Source of the DNA: Streptomyces mirabilis
GTDB lineage: Bacteria; Actinomycetota; Actinomycetes; Streptomycetales; Streptomycetaceae
NCBI RefSeq assembly: GCF_018310535.1
Contig: NZ_CP074102.1
Coordinates: 3,472,001-3,536,000 of the forward strand
Length of the DNA stretch: 64,000 nucleotides
Reading direction: 5' to 3'
Shown here: positions 9,225-17,276 of the stretch, piece after piece
How positions within the stretch are numbered: position 1 is the stretch's first letter
Layout: every line of letters starts with the position of its first letter
The notes under the pieces: generated by a model
The model's database searches: none
What the model saw: the letters and a program-made list of their open reading frames with translations, nothing else
Told to the model about the DNA's origin: nothing
Position numbers and translations under genes: made by a program

Positions 9225-9241
9225 CCGGGGCTCCGCCCCGG
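9225..9241. terminator. Small hairpin between fabG and maoC
   Basis: CCGGGGC (9225-9231), TCC loop, GCCCCGG (9235-9241). It could terminate or attenuate fabG transcription before the MaoC gene. No T-tract follows. Confidence 0.4.
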
Positions 9242-9260
9242 ACCCCGTGGGGCGGTCTTT

Positions 9261-9312
9261 TGGCTGCGGATGGGTGGGGGCCGGTCGCGCAGTTCCCCGC
9301 GCCCCTGAGGGG
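9261..9312 (+). repeat. Dispersed GC-rich repeat, family 1, copy B
   Basis: TGGCTGCGGATGGGTGGGG then CCGGTCGCGCAGTTCCCCG and CGCCCCTGAGGGG, the longest match to the family-1 core in the window. It directly follows a family-2 copy and a hairpin, so most of the spacer between fabG and maoC is repeat-derived. Confidence 0.75.
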
Positions 9313-9358
9313 CGGAGCCCCTTCGCCGTTCGGACTCGACCAATCCCGGGAGGGAACC

Positions 9359-10222
9359 ATGAACACGCTCACCCTCACCGCTCCCCCGGCCCTCACCCCC
9401 CTCCTGGCCCGAGGTGCCCTGTTCTCCCCCCTCAAGCGGCGGCCCCGCCCGGACGCCCACGTCCCGCCGGCCCGTCTCGTCCTCCCGGACGTCCGTATCG
9501 ATCTCGCCCGGCTCGCCACGTACGAGCGGGTCTGCGGGTTCGCCACGGGGGCGGACGCGCTGCCGGTGACGTATCCGCACGTCCTGGGGTTTCCGCTCGC
9601 CATGCGGATCATGGCGAGCCGCTCGTTCCCGCTGCCGCTGCTCGGGCTCGTCCACACCTCGATCGAGATCACCCAGCGGCAGCCACTGGCCGCCACGGAG
9701 ATGTACGAACTCGTTGCGCACGTAGCGGGGTTGGCGCCTCATCGCCGGGGGACGCAGGCCGTCGTGCTGACCGAGGCGAGGGTCGACGGCACGTTGGTGT
9801 GGGAGTCGAGGAGTACCTATCTCGCCCGGCACCGGACGGTCGGGGAACCGACCTCCACGCCCCCGCGGGAGCCGGACGACGGCAAGCTCCTCCCCGTCCG
9901 TGCCGAGTGGCGGCTCGGCGGTGACGTCGGGCGGCGGTACGGCGCCGCTTCGGGGGACCGCAACCCCATCCACCTGCACCCCCTCACCGCCCGCCTGTTC
10001 GGCTTTCCCCGCGCCATCGCGCACGGCATGTGGACGGTGGCCCGCTGCCTCGCGGAACAGGGCCCCCAGGACGCGGTACGGCTGCGTGCCGACTTCAAGG
10101 CCCCCGTCCTCCTCCCGGGCACGGTCACCTACGCCGCCGACGGACCCGCCTTCGAGCTCCGCGGCACGGACTCCGGGCGCCTGCATCTGACCGGCGACAT
10201 ACAGCCCATAGGGCGCCCATAG
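9359..10222 (+). CDS. MaoC-like (R)-3-hydroxyacyl dehydratase (HtdX-like)
   Basis: 287-residue double-hotdog hydratase expected to act on 3-hydroxyacyl-CoA/trans-2-enoyl-CoA. The hydratase-2 signature is complete near residues 193-222: YGAASGDRNPIHLHP followed by AIAHGMW. The N-terminal half is the degenerate hotdog. The ATG at 9359 follows GGGAGGGAACC. Same strand as the two-domain reductase and next to a divergent thiolase, as in mycobacterial fadA2-fabG4-htdX. The 3' end contains a perfect 11-bp tandem duplication; the stop TAG lies within the second copy. Convergent with the tetR gene (10-base gap). Confidence 0.9.
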   Translation: MNTLTLTAPPALTPLLARGALFSPLKRRPRPDAHVPPARLVLPDVRIDLARLATYERVCGFATGADALPVTYPHVLGFPLAMRIMASRSFPLPLLGLVHTSIEITQRQPLAATEMYELVAHVAGLAPHRRGTQAVVLTEARVDGTLVWESRSTYLARHRTVGEPTSTPPREPDDGKLLPVRAEWRLGGDVGRRYGAASGDRNPIHLHPLTARLFGFPRAIAHGMWTVARCLAEQGPQDAVRLRADFKAPVLLPGTVTYAADGPAFELRGTDSGRLHLTGDIQPIGRP

Positions 10223-10225
10223 GGC
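10204..10225. repeat. 11-bp perfect tandem duplication over the maoC stop codon
   Basis: GCCCATAGGGC occurs twice back to back (10204-10214, 10215-10225). Each unit is itself nearly palindromic (GCCC-ATA-GGGC). The maoC stop TAG falls in the second unit. Confidence 0.85.
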
Positions 10226-10232
10226 GAAAGAG

Positions 10233-10916
10233 TCAGTCCTGCGGGGGCGTCCACGGGCGGTTCTCCATCAGGTCGCCCAGGCCCGCCCAGGCGAAGTTCA
10301 TCAGCGTCGCCGCCGCCTGCTTCGCGGAGACGCCCGGCGTGGCGTTGGCCCAGGCGGCGAGGGACTCGGCGGCGCCGACGAGTGCCTCGGCGAGTCCGGC
10401 GACCTCCCGTTCGGCCAGGGACGGGTCACGGTGCTCCCCCAAGCTCTCAACTCCGTTCGAACAGGGGGTACCCCCATCGCGCGCGGCGACCACGATCAGC
10501 TGGGTGACGAACGCGACGAGTTCCTCACGCATCGCCGCGACCTCGGCCGCGAACGGCTCGCCGTGCGTGCGCGCCTGACGGTGCAGGACCGCCCAGCCGT
10601 CCGGGTTCTCCGCCGTGTGCGTGAAGAACGCCCGCAGACCTGCCCAGAGTTGACGGTCGGCGGGCAGACCGGACTGGACGCCCGCGCGTACCGCCGTGGT
10701 CAGTGCGGCCGCCTCACGGCGGATGCAGGCGGTGAAGAGGTCTTCCTTGGAGTTCAGGTACAGATACACCAAGGGCTTGGACACGCCCGCCAGATCGGCG
10801 ATCTCGTCCATCGAAGCGGATCGGTACCCCCGCTGCCCGAAGGTCCGCACGGCGGCGTCCAGCATCTGCTGTTCACGTACCGCGCGCGGCATCCGCTTGT
10901 TCTTCACAGCACCCAT
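10233..10916 (-). CDS. TetR-family transcriptional regulator with an in-frame repeat insert
   Basis: 227-residue one-component regulator. The helix-turn-helix lies at about residues 20-62 (FGQRGYRSASMDEIAD, GVSKPLVYLYLNSKEDLF). The C-terminal ligand domain is interrupted at residues 147-162 by DGGTPCSNGVESLGEH, which is the translation of a dispersed repeat (10431-10477) and is not expected in homologues. The frame remains open, so the protein is probably functional with a surface loop between helices. It is convergent with maoC and a good candidate regulator of the thiolase/fabG/maoC genes. The ATG at 10916 gives a normal N-terminus. Confidence 0.9.
   Translation of the reverse strand: MGAVKNKRMPRAVREQQMLDAAVRTFGQRGYRSASMDEIADLAGVSKPLVYLYLNSKEDLFTACIRREAAALTTAVRAGVQSGLPADRQLWAGLRAFFTHTAENPDGWAVLHRQARTHGEPFAAEVAAMREELVAFVTQLIVVAARDGGTPCSNGVESLGEHRDPSLAEREVAGLAEALVGAAESLAAWANATPGVSAKQAAATLMNFAWAGLGDLMENRPWTPPQD
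10431..10477. repeat. Dispersed repeat, family 2, copy inside tetR
   Basis: GTGCTCCCCCAAGCTC, then a variable CTCAACTCCG-type loop, then TTCGAACAGGGGGTACCCCCAT. It matches the intergenic copy at 9184-9217 in both arms. Read on the minus strand it adds 16 codons without a stop. Confidence 0.75.
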
Positions 10917-10958
10917 ACGGGCAAGCGTACGATCGGCCGCCGTCGGCCAGGCACAGCG

Positions 10959-11264
10959 TTACGAGGTCTGGCCCTGCACGCCGCCGCGGGCGGCGTCGTC
11001 CGCGCCGTCCTCCTGGCTGCGGTTCTGCTCCAGGTTGGTCTTCATGCGATCCACGCGCGCGACGACCTGGGCGGAGGCGCGGTCGCGCTCCTTGCGCAGC
11101 ACGACGAAACTGATGGGCGCGGAGATCACCAGCGCGAGCAGGACGATCCACATGTAGTTGGAGTCACCCAGGCCGCGCGGGGCGATGCCCGAGTAGACGA
11201 GGCCCCAGACGACCACGAGGCAGCCGGCGAAGACGCCGAGGCGCATCAGTGTGTAGCGGCCCAT
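10959..11264 (-). CDS. Small DUF4229-like membrane protein
   Basis: 101 residues: MGRYTLMRLGVF, two hydrophobic spans (about residues 8-25 and 34-56, LLALVISAPISFVVL), then a charged tail with VVARVDRMKTNLEQNRSQEDG that may form a short coiled coil. This layout fits the small actinobacterial DUF4229 membrane family. The ATG at 11264 is preferred to longer in-frame starts because it gives an immediate membrane segment. Function unknown. It lies on the minus strand between tetR and the acetyltransferase gene; co-transcription with either is unproven. Confidence 0.75.
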   Translation of the reverse strand: MGRYTLMRLGVFAGCLVVVWGLVYSGIAPRGLGDSNYMWIVLLALVISAPISFVVLRKERDRASAQVVARVDRMKTNLEQNRSQEDGADDAARGGVQGQTS

Positions 11265-11358
11265 GTCAATCCACTCTTCCGTTCCGAACCGTTTCGAACG
11301 TTCCCAAAGGGCACCGTCCAGTGAAGCACGCCCGGCCCGATCCTCGTGCAGGGGGTCG

Positions 11359-11898
11359 TCAGTCGCCGGGCGGGAGAGGCAGCAGCATCGTGACCTCGTC
11401 ACGGTCGTCGCCCGTCGCGACACGCAGCGCGTCGGGAGCCCGGCCGATCTCCTTGTAGCCGCAGGAGGCGTAGAAGCGTTCCAGTCCCTCCCCGCCCCGG
11501 CAGGTGAGGCGGAGTCCCTCCAGGCCGAGTGCGCGGGCCCGGTCCTCGGCCTCGCGGAGCAGGTCGGCGCCGTAGCCGCGGCCCTGGAGGGCCGGGTCGA
11601 CCATGACGGTGTACAGCCAGGCCCAGTGGCGCATGAGGGGGTGTTCGTTGAGGGCGAGGAACGCGGTGGCGGCGAGCCGGCCGTCGGCGGCGAATCCGGC
11701 GAGGAGCCGGGTGCGGCCCTCGGCTATCGCGGTGAGGTGGGCCTCGGCGCGGGGGCGTATGTCGACGGCGGTCACCGGCGGCACGAAGCCGACCGCTCCG
11801 CCCGCGTTGGTGACATCCGTCCAGAGGGTGAGCAGCTGGTCGGGCAGGGGGTGGGTCGGCTTCGCGTCACGGGTGAACAGGGTGAAGGTCAGTGGCAC
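11359..11898 (-). CDS. GNAT-family N-acetyltransferase
   Basis: About 179 residues. The acetyl-CoA-binding core is VDPALQGRGYGADLLREAE (motif A, Q-x-x-G-x-G/A), followed by a typical FYASCGYKEIGR C-terminus; the acceptor is unknown. The frame is open further upstream, to 12054, but that extension is Arg/Pro-rich and looks non-coding. GTG at 11898 (MPLTF...) or at 11904 gives a family-like start. A TACGCT hexamer lies a few bases upstream, so a leaderless transcript is possible. Located beside mqnE, but nothing in the sequence ties it to menaquinone. Confidence 0.82.
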   Translation of the reverse strand: MPLTFTLFTRDAKPTHPLPDQLLTLWTDVTNAGGAVGFVPPVTAVDIRPRAEAHLTAIAEGRTRLLAGFAADGRLAATAFLALNEHPLMRHWAWLYTVMVDPALQGRGYGADLLREAEDRARALGLEGLRLTCRGGEGLERFYASCGYKEIGRAPDALRVATGDDRDEVTMLLPLPPGD

Positions 11899-12079
11899 GG
11901 CCACCGAGCGTAGAACACCGAGGTCGGAGTGGACCAACTGCAGATGTCGCCCGTCCACGCCGGGTTGAACTTCCGGAACACGAGGGCGGAGTCGTCGGAC
12001 GAAGCGAAGTGCCGGCCCCCTCCGCGAGGAGGGAACCGGCACCGGGGCCGTCATGGGCGTACGACCGGACCGCGGAGCG

Positions 12080-13243
12080 TCAGACGCGCATCGGCTGAGG
12101 CGACTCGCGGCGCGCCGGGTCCGGACCGTCGTACTCGCGGATGATCTCGTAACGGGTGTTGCGCTCGACCGGCCGGAAGCCCGCGTCGCGGATCAGGTCG
12201 AGCAGGTCCTCGCGGGTCAGCTTGTTCGGCGTGCCGTAGTTGTCCGCGTCGTGCGTGATCTTGTACTCGACGACCGAGCCGTCCATGTCGTCGGCACCGT
12301 GCTGGAGGGCGAGCTGCGCGGTCTGTACGCCGTGCATCACCCAGAAGACCTTGACGTGCGGCACGTTGTCGAAGAGGAGACGGGAGACCGCGAAGGTCTT
12401 CAGGGCCTCGGCGCCGGTCGCCATCTGGGTGCGCGCCTGGAGCCGGTTGCGGACCTTGCCGTCCTTCATGTCCACGAAGTCGTGCTGGTAGCGCAGCGGG
12501 ATGAAGACCTGGAAGCCACCGGTCTCGTCCTGGAGCTCACGGAGCCTGAGGACGTGGTCGACGCGGTGGCGGGGCTCCTCGATGTGCCCGTACAGCATCG
12601 TGCACGGGGTCTTCAGACCCTTCTCGTGCGCGAGCCGGTGGATGCGCGACCAGTCCTCCCAGTGCGTGCGGTGGTCCACGATGTGCTGGCGGACCTCCCA
12701 GTCGAAGATCTCCGCGCCGCCACCGGTCAGGGACTCGAGGCCCGCCTCGATCAGCTCGTCGAGGATCTCCGACGCCGACAGCCCGGAGATCGTCTCGAAG
12801 TGGTGGATCTCCGTCGCCGTGAAGGCCTTCAGGGAGACGTTCGGGAGGGCCTTCTTCAGCTCGCTCAGCGACCGCGGGTAGTAGCGCCACGGCAGGTTCG
12901 GGTGCAGCCCGTTGACGATGTGCAGCTCGGTGAGGTTGTCGTTCTCCATCGCCTTGGCGAGGCGGACGGCCTCCTCGATGCGCATCGTGTACGCGTCCTT
13001 CTCGCCCGGCTTGCGCTGGAACGAGCAGTACGCGCAGGACGCGGTGCACACGTTCGTCATGTTGAGGTGGCGGTTGACGTTGAAGTGGACGACGTCGCCG
13101 TTCTTCCGCGTGCGCACCTCGTGGGCGAGCCCGCCCAGCCAGGCCAGGTCGTCCGACTCGTACAGCGCGATGCCGTCCTCGCGGGTCAGCCGCTCACCGG
13201 CTCGAACCTTCTGCTCCAGCTCGCGCTTGAGCCCGACGTCCAT
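12080..13243 (-). CDS. mqnE: Aminofutalosine synthase MqnE (radical SAM)
   Basis: 387 residues. The radical-SAM iron-sulfur motif is C66-x3-C70-x2-C73 (VCTASCAYCSF). MqnE joins the MqnA product with an adenosyl radical and decarboxylates to aminofutalosine, the second committed step of the futalosine pathway. FHYSTF-like cores are replaced by the MqnE pattern VNGLHPNLPW and SLTGGGAEIFDWEVRQ. ATG at 13243. It is last in a minus-strand series UbiD-, UbiA-, UbiX-type genes, Lrp, mqnE, with a 41-base gap after lrp. Assignment to MqnE rather than MqnC rests on this motif set and on context. Confidence 0.93.
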   Translation of the reverse strand: MDVGLKRELEQKVRAGERLTREDGIALYESDDLAWLGGLAHEVRTRKNGDVVHFNVNRHLNMTNVCTASCAYCSFQRKPGEKDAYTMRIEEAVRLAKAMENDNLTELHIVNGLHPNLPWRYYPRSLSELKKALPNVSLKAFTATEIHHFETISGLSASEILDELIEAGLESLTGGGAEIFDWEVRQHIVDHRTHWEDWSRIHRLAHEKGLKTPCTMLYGHIEEPRHRVDHVLRLRELQDETGGFQVFIPLRYQHDFVDMKDGKVRNRLQARTQMATGAEALKTFAVSRLLFDNVPHVKVFWVMHGVQTAQLALQHGADDMDGSVVEYKITHDADNYGTPNKLTREDLLDLIRDAGFRPVERNTRYEIIREYDGPDPARRESPQPMRV

Positions 13244-13284
13244 GCCACTACCTCTTCCTAAGACAGACTTCGTAAACCGTACGC

Positions 13285-13740
13285 CTAACCCTCTTCAGGC
13301 AGCTCTCCGACCCGGTTCTCCCACTTCGTGGAGAGCACGATCGTCGTACGGGTCCGGGAGACGCCCTTCGTCCCCGAGAGCCGCCGGATGGTCTTCTCCA
13401 GCCCGTCGACATCACTCGCCCGCACCTTGAGCATGAACGAGTCGTCGCCCGCGATGAACCAGCAGTCCTCGATCTCGCCGAGGTCCCGCAGCCGCCGGGC
13501 CACGTCCTCGTGGTCGGCGGCGTCGGAGAGCGAGATGCCGATCAGGGCGGTGACGCCGAGACCGAGCGAGGCGGAGTCGACGGTGGCGCGGTAGCCGGTG
13601 ATGACCCCGGCCGCCTCCAGCCGGTTGATGCGGTCGGTGACGCTGGGTCCCGACAGACCGACGAGGCGCCCCAGCTCCGCGTAGGAGGCCCGGCCGTTCT
13701 CTCTCAGGGCCTGGATGAGCTGCCTGTCCACCGCGTCCAT
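13285..13740 (-). CDS. Lrp/AsnC-family transcriptional regulator
   Basis: 151 residues: an N-terminal winged helix (DRQLIQALRENGRASYAELG, GLSGPSVTDRINRLEAAGVI) and a C-terminal RAM ligand-binding/oligomerisation domain (GYRATVDSASLGLGVTALI ... FMLKVRASD). Such proteins form octamers and respond to amino acids or other small metabolites. It lies within the menaquinone gene series, directly upstream of mqnE and co-directional, so it may control or be co-expressed with it. ATG at 13740. A tandem repeat separates it from the upstream UbiX-type gene. Confidence 0.92.
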   Translation of the reverse strand: MDAVDRQLIQALRENGRASYAELGRLVGLSGPSVTDRINRLEAAGVITGYRATVDSASLGLGVTALIGISLSDAADHEDVARRLRDLGEIEDCWFIAGDDSFMLKVRASDVDGLEKTIRRLSGTKGVSRTRTTIVLSTKWENRVGELPEEG

Positions 13741-13801
13741 GCGATCGCTAGCCTTCCGCTGAAGTGTGTGAGTCGTGAGTGGTGCGATGTTGCTCAGTGG
13801 T

Positions 13802-13862
13802 GCTCGGGTCGTGCGTGTTCGGGTCGTGCGTGCCGAGGTCGTACGTGCTCGGGGTCGTGGCC
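13802..13862. repeat. Four imperfect 15-bp tandem repeats
   Basis: GCTCGGGTCGTGCGT (13802-13816), GTTCGGGTCGTGCGT (13817-13831), GCCGAGGTCGTACGT (13832-13846) and a diverged fourth unit. They fill the gap between the UbiX-type gene (stop 13865) and lrp (start 13740). Confidence 0.8.
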
Positions 13863-13864
13863 GC

Positions 13865-14548
13865 TCAGGTCGCTCGGAAGCCGCCGCCGAGTTCGCCCTC
13901 CCACCGGCGGTACAGCCCGTGTTCGACGCCCGCCGCGTCCAGCACCCGCCCGGCGACGAAGTCCACCAGGTCCTGGATGTGCGTGGCCCCCGCGTAGAAC
14001 GCCGGCGAGGCGGGCAGCACGGTGGCGCCCGCGTCGTCCAGGGAGACCAGGTGGCGCAGCGTCTGCCCGTTCAACGGGGTCTCGCGGACTGCTACGACGA
14101 GCTTGCGCCCCTCCTTGAGCGTCACGCTCGCCGCGCGCTGCAACAGGTCCTTCGACAGCCCCAGGGCGACTCCGGCCACGCAGGCCGTCGAGGCGGGCAC
14201 GATGAGCATGCCCTTCGAGGGGTACGAGCCCGAGGACGGCCCCGCCGCCAGGTCACCGGCGCTCCAGTGCCGTACGGCGTCGAGGCGCCCCTCGAAGGCG
14301 TCGAAGGTGCCGGGCTTGCCGTCCGCGCCACGGGCCAGCCATACCCGCAGGTCGTCCTGCCAGTGGGCGTCCCGGAAGGAGAGGCCGGTCTCGTCGAGCA
14401 GCGTGAGCCGGGAGGCGCGCGAGACCACCAGGTCGACGCTCTCCCCCGCCGCCAGGAGCGCCCGCAGCACGGAGGCGGCGTAGGGCGTACCGGAGGCGCC
14501 CGACACCCCCACGATCCAAGGCCGGCGCTGCGTCTGTCCTGGCTTCAT
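13865..14548 (-). CDS. UbiX-type flavin prenyltransferase of the menaquinone operon
   Basis: 227 residues. UbiX-type enzymes attach dimethylallyl to FMN, making the prenyl-FMN cofactor that UbiD-type decarboxylases need. The family N-terminus VGVSGASGTPYA and the late motifs PASTACVAGVALGLSKDLL, LVVAVRETPLN and PASPAFYAG are present. The length is slightly above the usual ~190-200. I choose ATG at 14548 (MKPGQTQRRPWIVGVSG), 31 bases downstream of the upstream gene's stop. It is directly beside the UbiD-type gene's operon partner, which supports cofactor supply for the menaquinone decarboxylation step. Confidence 0.9.
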   Translation of the reverse strand: MKPGQTQRRPWIVGVSGASGTPYAASVLRALLAAGESVDLVVSRASRLTLLDETGLSFRDAHWQDDLRVWLARGADGKPGTFDAFEGRLDAVRHWSAGDLAAGPSSGSYPSKGMLIVPASTACVAGVALGLSKDLLQRAASVTLKEGRKLVVAVRETPLNGQTLRHLVSLDDAGATVLPASPAFYAGATHIQDLVDFVAGRVLDAAGVEHGLYRRWEGELGGGFRAT

Positions 14549-14579
14549 GATGTCGAGGGTATCCGGCGACTGTCGGGAT

Positions 14580-15485
14580 TCAGACCGTGAGCCCGCGGAC
14601 CAGCAGATCGAGCAGGGCACACACGAACAGGGCGATGCCGATGAATCCGTTGACTTGGAAGAACGCGCGGTTCAGACGGGACAGGTCGTGCGGCTTCACG
14701 ATGGAGTGCTCGTAGAGGAACGCGCCTGCGACGATCAGCAGGCCGAGCCAGAAGAACGCACCCGCGTCGGTGGCGACGGCGTACCAGGTGAACAGGACGG
14801 TGGTGAGGGCGTGGCAGGCGCGCGCCCCCCAGATCGCGGCGGGGATACCGAAGCGCGCCGGTACCGACATGACCCCGATCTCGCGGTCCGTCTCGACGTC
14901 CTGGCAGGCGTAGATCAGGTCGAAGCCGCCGATCCAGATCCCGACCGCGAGCCCGAGGATGACGGCGTCCCACGACCACTCGCCGGAGATCGCCAGCCAG
15001 CCGCCGATCGGGCCCATCGCCTGGGCCAGACCCAGGATGGCCTGCGGGAAGTTCGTGAACCGCTTGCCGTACGGGTACACCACCATCGGGATCACGGCGA
15101 TGGGGGCCAGGGCCAGGCACAGGGGGTTCAGGAGGGCCGCGGCGCCCAGGAAGAAGACCAGCGCGACCAGCGCGCCCGTCCACGCGTGCTTCACGCTCAT
15201 CGCGCCGGTGACCAGCTCACGGTGGGCCGTGCGCGGGTTGCGGGCGTCGATCTCGCGGTCGATGATCCGGTTCGCCGCCATCGCGAACGTGCGCAGCCCG
15301 ACCATCGCGATCGTGACGAGCAGCAGCCTGCCCCAGTGGATGTTCTTGTCCCACTCGAACATCGCGGTCAGCGCGGCGATGTAGGCGAAGGGCAGCGCGA
15401 AGACGGAGTGCTCGATCATGACGAGCCGGAGGAAGGCCTTGGTGCGCCCCGGCTGCTGCGGGAGCGCGGCGGATGCGCTGGTCAC
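14580..15485 (-). CDS. mqnP: UbiA-type prenyltransferase MqnP (menaquinone)
   Basis: 301-residue multi-pass membrane enzyme that would prenylate 1,4-dihydroxy-6-naphthoate with a polyprenyl diphosphate. Two Asp-rich substrate motifs are visible: NRIIDREIDARNPRT (about residue 93) and YACQDVETDREIG (about residue 198). About eight hydrophobic spans are seen. ATG at 15485, 31 bases after the UbiD-type stop and 31 bases before the UbiX-type start, giving a tight operon. The menaquinone rather than ubiquinone or heme role is inferred from co-location with mqnE and mqnA and from the taxon. Confidence 0.9.
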   Translation of the reverse strand: MTSASAALPQQPGRTKAFLRLVMIEHSVFALPFAYIAALTAMFEWDKNIHWGRLLLVTIAMVGLRTFAMAANRIIDREIDARNPRTAHRELVTGAMSVKHAWTGALVALVFFLGAAALLNPLCLALAPIAVIPMVVYPYGKRFTNFPQAILGLAQAMGPIGGWLAISGEWSWDAVILGLAVGIWIGGFDLIYACQDVETDREIGVMSVPARFGIPAAIWGARACHALTTVLFTWYAVATDAGAFFWLGLLIVAGAFLYEHSIVKPHDLSRLNRAFFQVNGFIGIALFVCALLDLLVRGLTV

Positions 15486-15516
15486 CGGCCGCCCGTCCTT
15501 GTGCTGTTGATGGACC

Positions 15517-16974
15517 TCACAGGCCGTACTCCTTCCAACGGCGGTCGACCGTCGCCGCCGTCTCCGGGTCGGAGAGAACCATTTCCGGCCATCCCCCGTC
15601 CCGGGTGTAACCCTCCTCGGGCCACTTCCTCGTCGCGTCGATGCCCGCCTTGCCGCCCCAGAACTGCTGGTAGGAGGCGTGGTCGAGATGATCGACGGGA
15701 CCTTCGACGACGGTGAGGTCGCGGGCGTAGTCGGTGTTGCCGAGGGCCCGCCACGCGACCTCGTGCAGATCGTGGACGTCGCAGTCCGAGTCCACGACCA
15801 CGATGAGCTTCGTGAGGGACATCATGTGCGCCCCCCAGACGGCATGCATCACCTTTTGGGCGTGCTTGGGGTATTTCTTGTCGATGGCGACGATCGCGCA
15901 GTTGTGGAAACCGCCGGCCTCGGGGAGGTGGTAGTCCACGATGTCCGGCACGATGATCTTCAGCAGGGGGAGGAAGAAGCGCTCGGTCGCTCGCCCGAGG
16001 GGGCCGTCCTCCGTCGGGGGCCGCCCCACGACGATCGACTGGAGCAGCGGCCGCTTGCGCATGGTGACGCAGTCGATGGTCAGCGCCGGGAAGGGCTCCT
16101 GGGGTGTGTAGAACCCCGTGTGGTCGCCGAAGGGCCCCTCCGGGAGCATCTCCCCCGGCTCCAGCCACCCTTCGAGCACGACCTCCGCGTTCGCGGGGAC
16201 CTGCAGCGGGACGGTCTTGCAGTCCACCATCTCGATCCGCTTGCCCTGGATGAACCCGGCGAAGAGGTACTCGTCGATGTCACCGGGCAGGGGAGCGGTG
16301 GAGGCGTACGTCACGGCGGGGGGGCACCCGAAGGCGATCGCGACGGGCAGTCGCTCTCCCCTCCTCGCCGCCACCTGGTAGTGGTTGCGGCTGTCCTTGT
16401 GGATCTGCCAGTGCATGCCGATGGTGCGCTTGTCGTGGCGCTGGAGGCGGTAGAGCCCGAGATTGCGGATCCCGGACTCGGGGTCCTTGGTGTGGGTGAG
16501 CCCGAGGTTGAAGAACGAGCCGCCGTCCTGGGGCCAGGTGAAGAGCGCGGGGAGGGCGTCCAGGTCGACGTCCTCACCGTGCAGCAGGACCTCCTGCACG
16601 GGTGCGTTGTCGGACTTCACCTTCTTCGGCGGGACGTGGGTCATCGCGCCGAGCTTGCCGAAGGCCTCACGTACGCCCACGAAGCCGTGGGGCAGCTCGG
16701 GCCTGAGCAGGCCGCCGATCTTCTCGCTGATCTCGCCGTACGACTTCAGGCCGAGGGCCTTCAGCAGCCGCCGGTCGGTCCCGAAGACGTTCATGGCGAG
16801 CGGCATGGCGGACCCGCGCACGTTCTCGAAGAGCAGCGCCGGTCCACCCGCCTTCTGCACCCGGTCGACGATCTCCCCGACCTCCAGATACGGGTCCACC
16901 TCGGCCTTGATGCGCTTGAGGTCGCCCTCGCGCTCCAGCGCCCTCAGCAGGGATCGAAGATCGTCGTAAGCCAT
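15517..16974 (-). CDS. mqnL: UbiD-type menaquinone biosynthesis decarboxylase
   Basis: 485 residues, prenyl-FMN-dependent decarboxylase expected to remove the carboxyl group from the prenylated 6-naphthoate intermediate. Family marks: MAYDDLRSLLRALEREGDL start, GLYRLQRHDKRTIGMHWQIHKDS-type region with the cofactor and metal contacts, and EGPFGDHTGFYTP. ATG at 16974. First gene of the minus-strand menaquinone series and divergent from the gene at 17277. The symbol mqnL follows the name I recall for the UbiD-like gene of the futalosine pathway; the family call itself is firm. Confidence 0.9.
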   Translation of the reverse strand: MAYDDLRSLLRALEREGDLKRIKAEVDPYLEVGEIVDRVQKAGGPALLFENVRGSAMPLAMNVFGTDRRLLKALGLKSYGEISEKIGGLLRPELPHGFVGVREAFGKLGAMTHVPPKKVKSDNAPVQEVLLHGEDVDLDALPALFTWPQDGGSFFNLGLTHTKDPESGIRNLGLYRLQRHDKRTIGMHWQIHKDSRNHYQVAARRGERLPVAIAFGCPPAVTYASTAPLPGDIDEYLFAGFIQGKRIEMVDCKTVPLQVPANAEVVLEGWLEPGEMLPEGPFGDHTGFYTPQEPFPALTIDCVTMRKRPLLQSIVVGRPPTEDGPLGRATERFFLPLLKIIVPDIVDYHLPEAGGFHNCAIVAIDKKYPKHAQKVMHAVWGAHMMSLTKLIVVVDSDCDVHDLHEVAWRALGNTDYARDLTVVEGPVDHLDHASYQQFWGGKAGIDATRKWPEEGYTRDGGWPEMVLSDPETAATVDRRWKEYGL

Positions 16975-17091
16975 GCGTCCAAGTATCGCTGAGGGCCGCC
17001 CGACACCGACGTGCGCCCCACCGCCGTGGGCGGGACCACCCCTCTCGCCCCCGCACCGCCCGAAGGGCCCGCCCTCGAACGCCGGGCAACC

Positions 17092-17150
17092 CGGGGTTTT
17101 TAGGAGCGCGGGGAAGTGCGCGACCGGCCCCTGCCCACCCGCAGCCGAAG
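17092..17150 (-). repeat. Dispersed GC-rich repeat, family 1, inverted copy C
   Basis: On the minus strand it reads TCGGCTGCGGGTGGGCAGGG, CCGGTCGCGCACTTCCCCG, CGCTCCTAAAAACCCC, a diverged version of copies A and B. It lies in the 302-base divergent spacer between the UbiD-type gene and the gene at 17277; the rest of that spacer has no ORF. Confidence 0.7.
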
Positions 17151-17276
17151 AACCCCGCTCCAGGGACTGGGGCGGTGGGGCGGGGAAAGTGTCATCCCCC
17201 CGTTGAAGTCAGCCGCTACCCTGTGCGCGTCACCGGGGCCCCGCCCCGCCACCGTCCACTGGGGGACCGTTCCGCC

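Noticed and set aside
11899..12054. N-terminal extension of the GNAT acetyltransferase
   Set aside because: Arg/Pro-rich, no ribosome site, and a better family-like start exists at 11898 or 11904.
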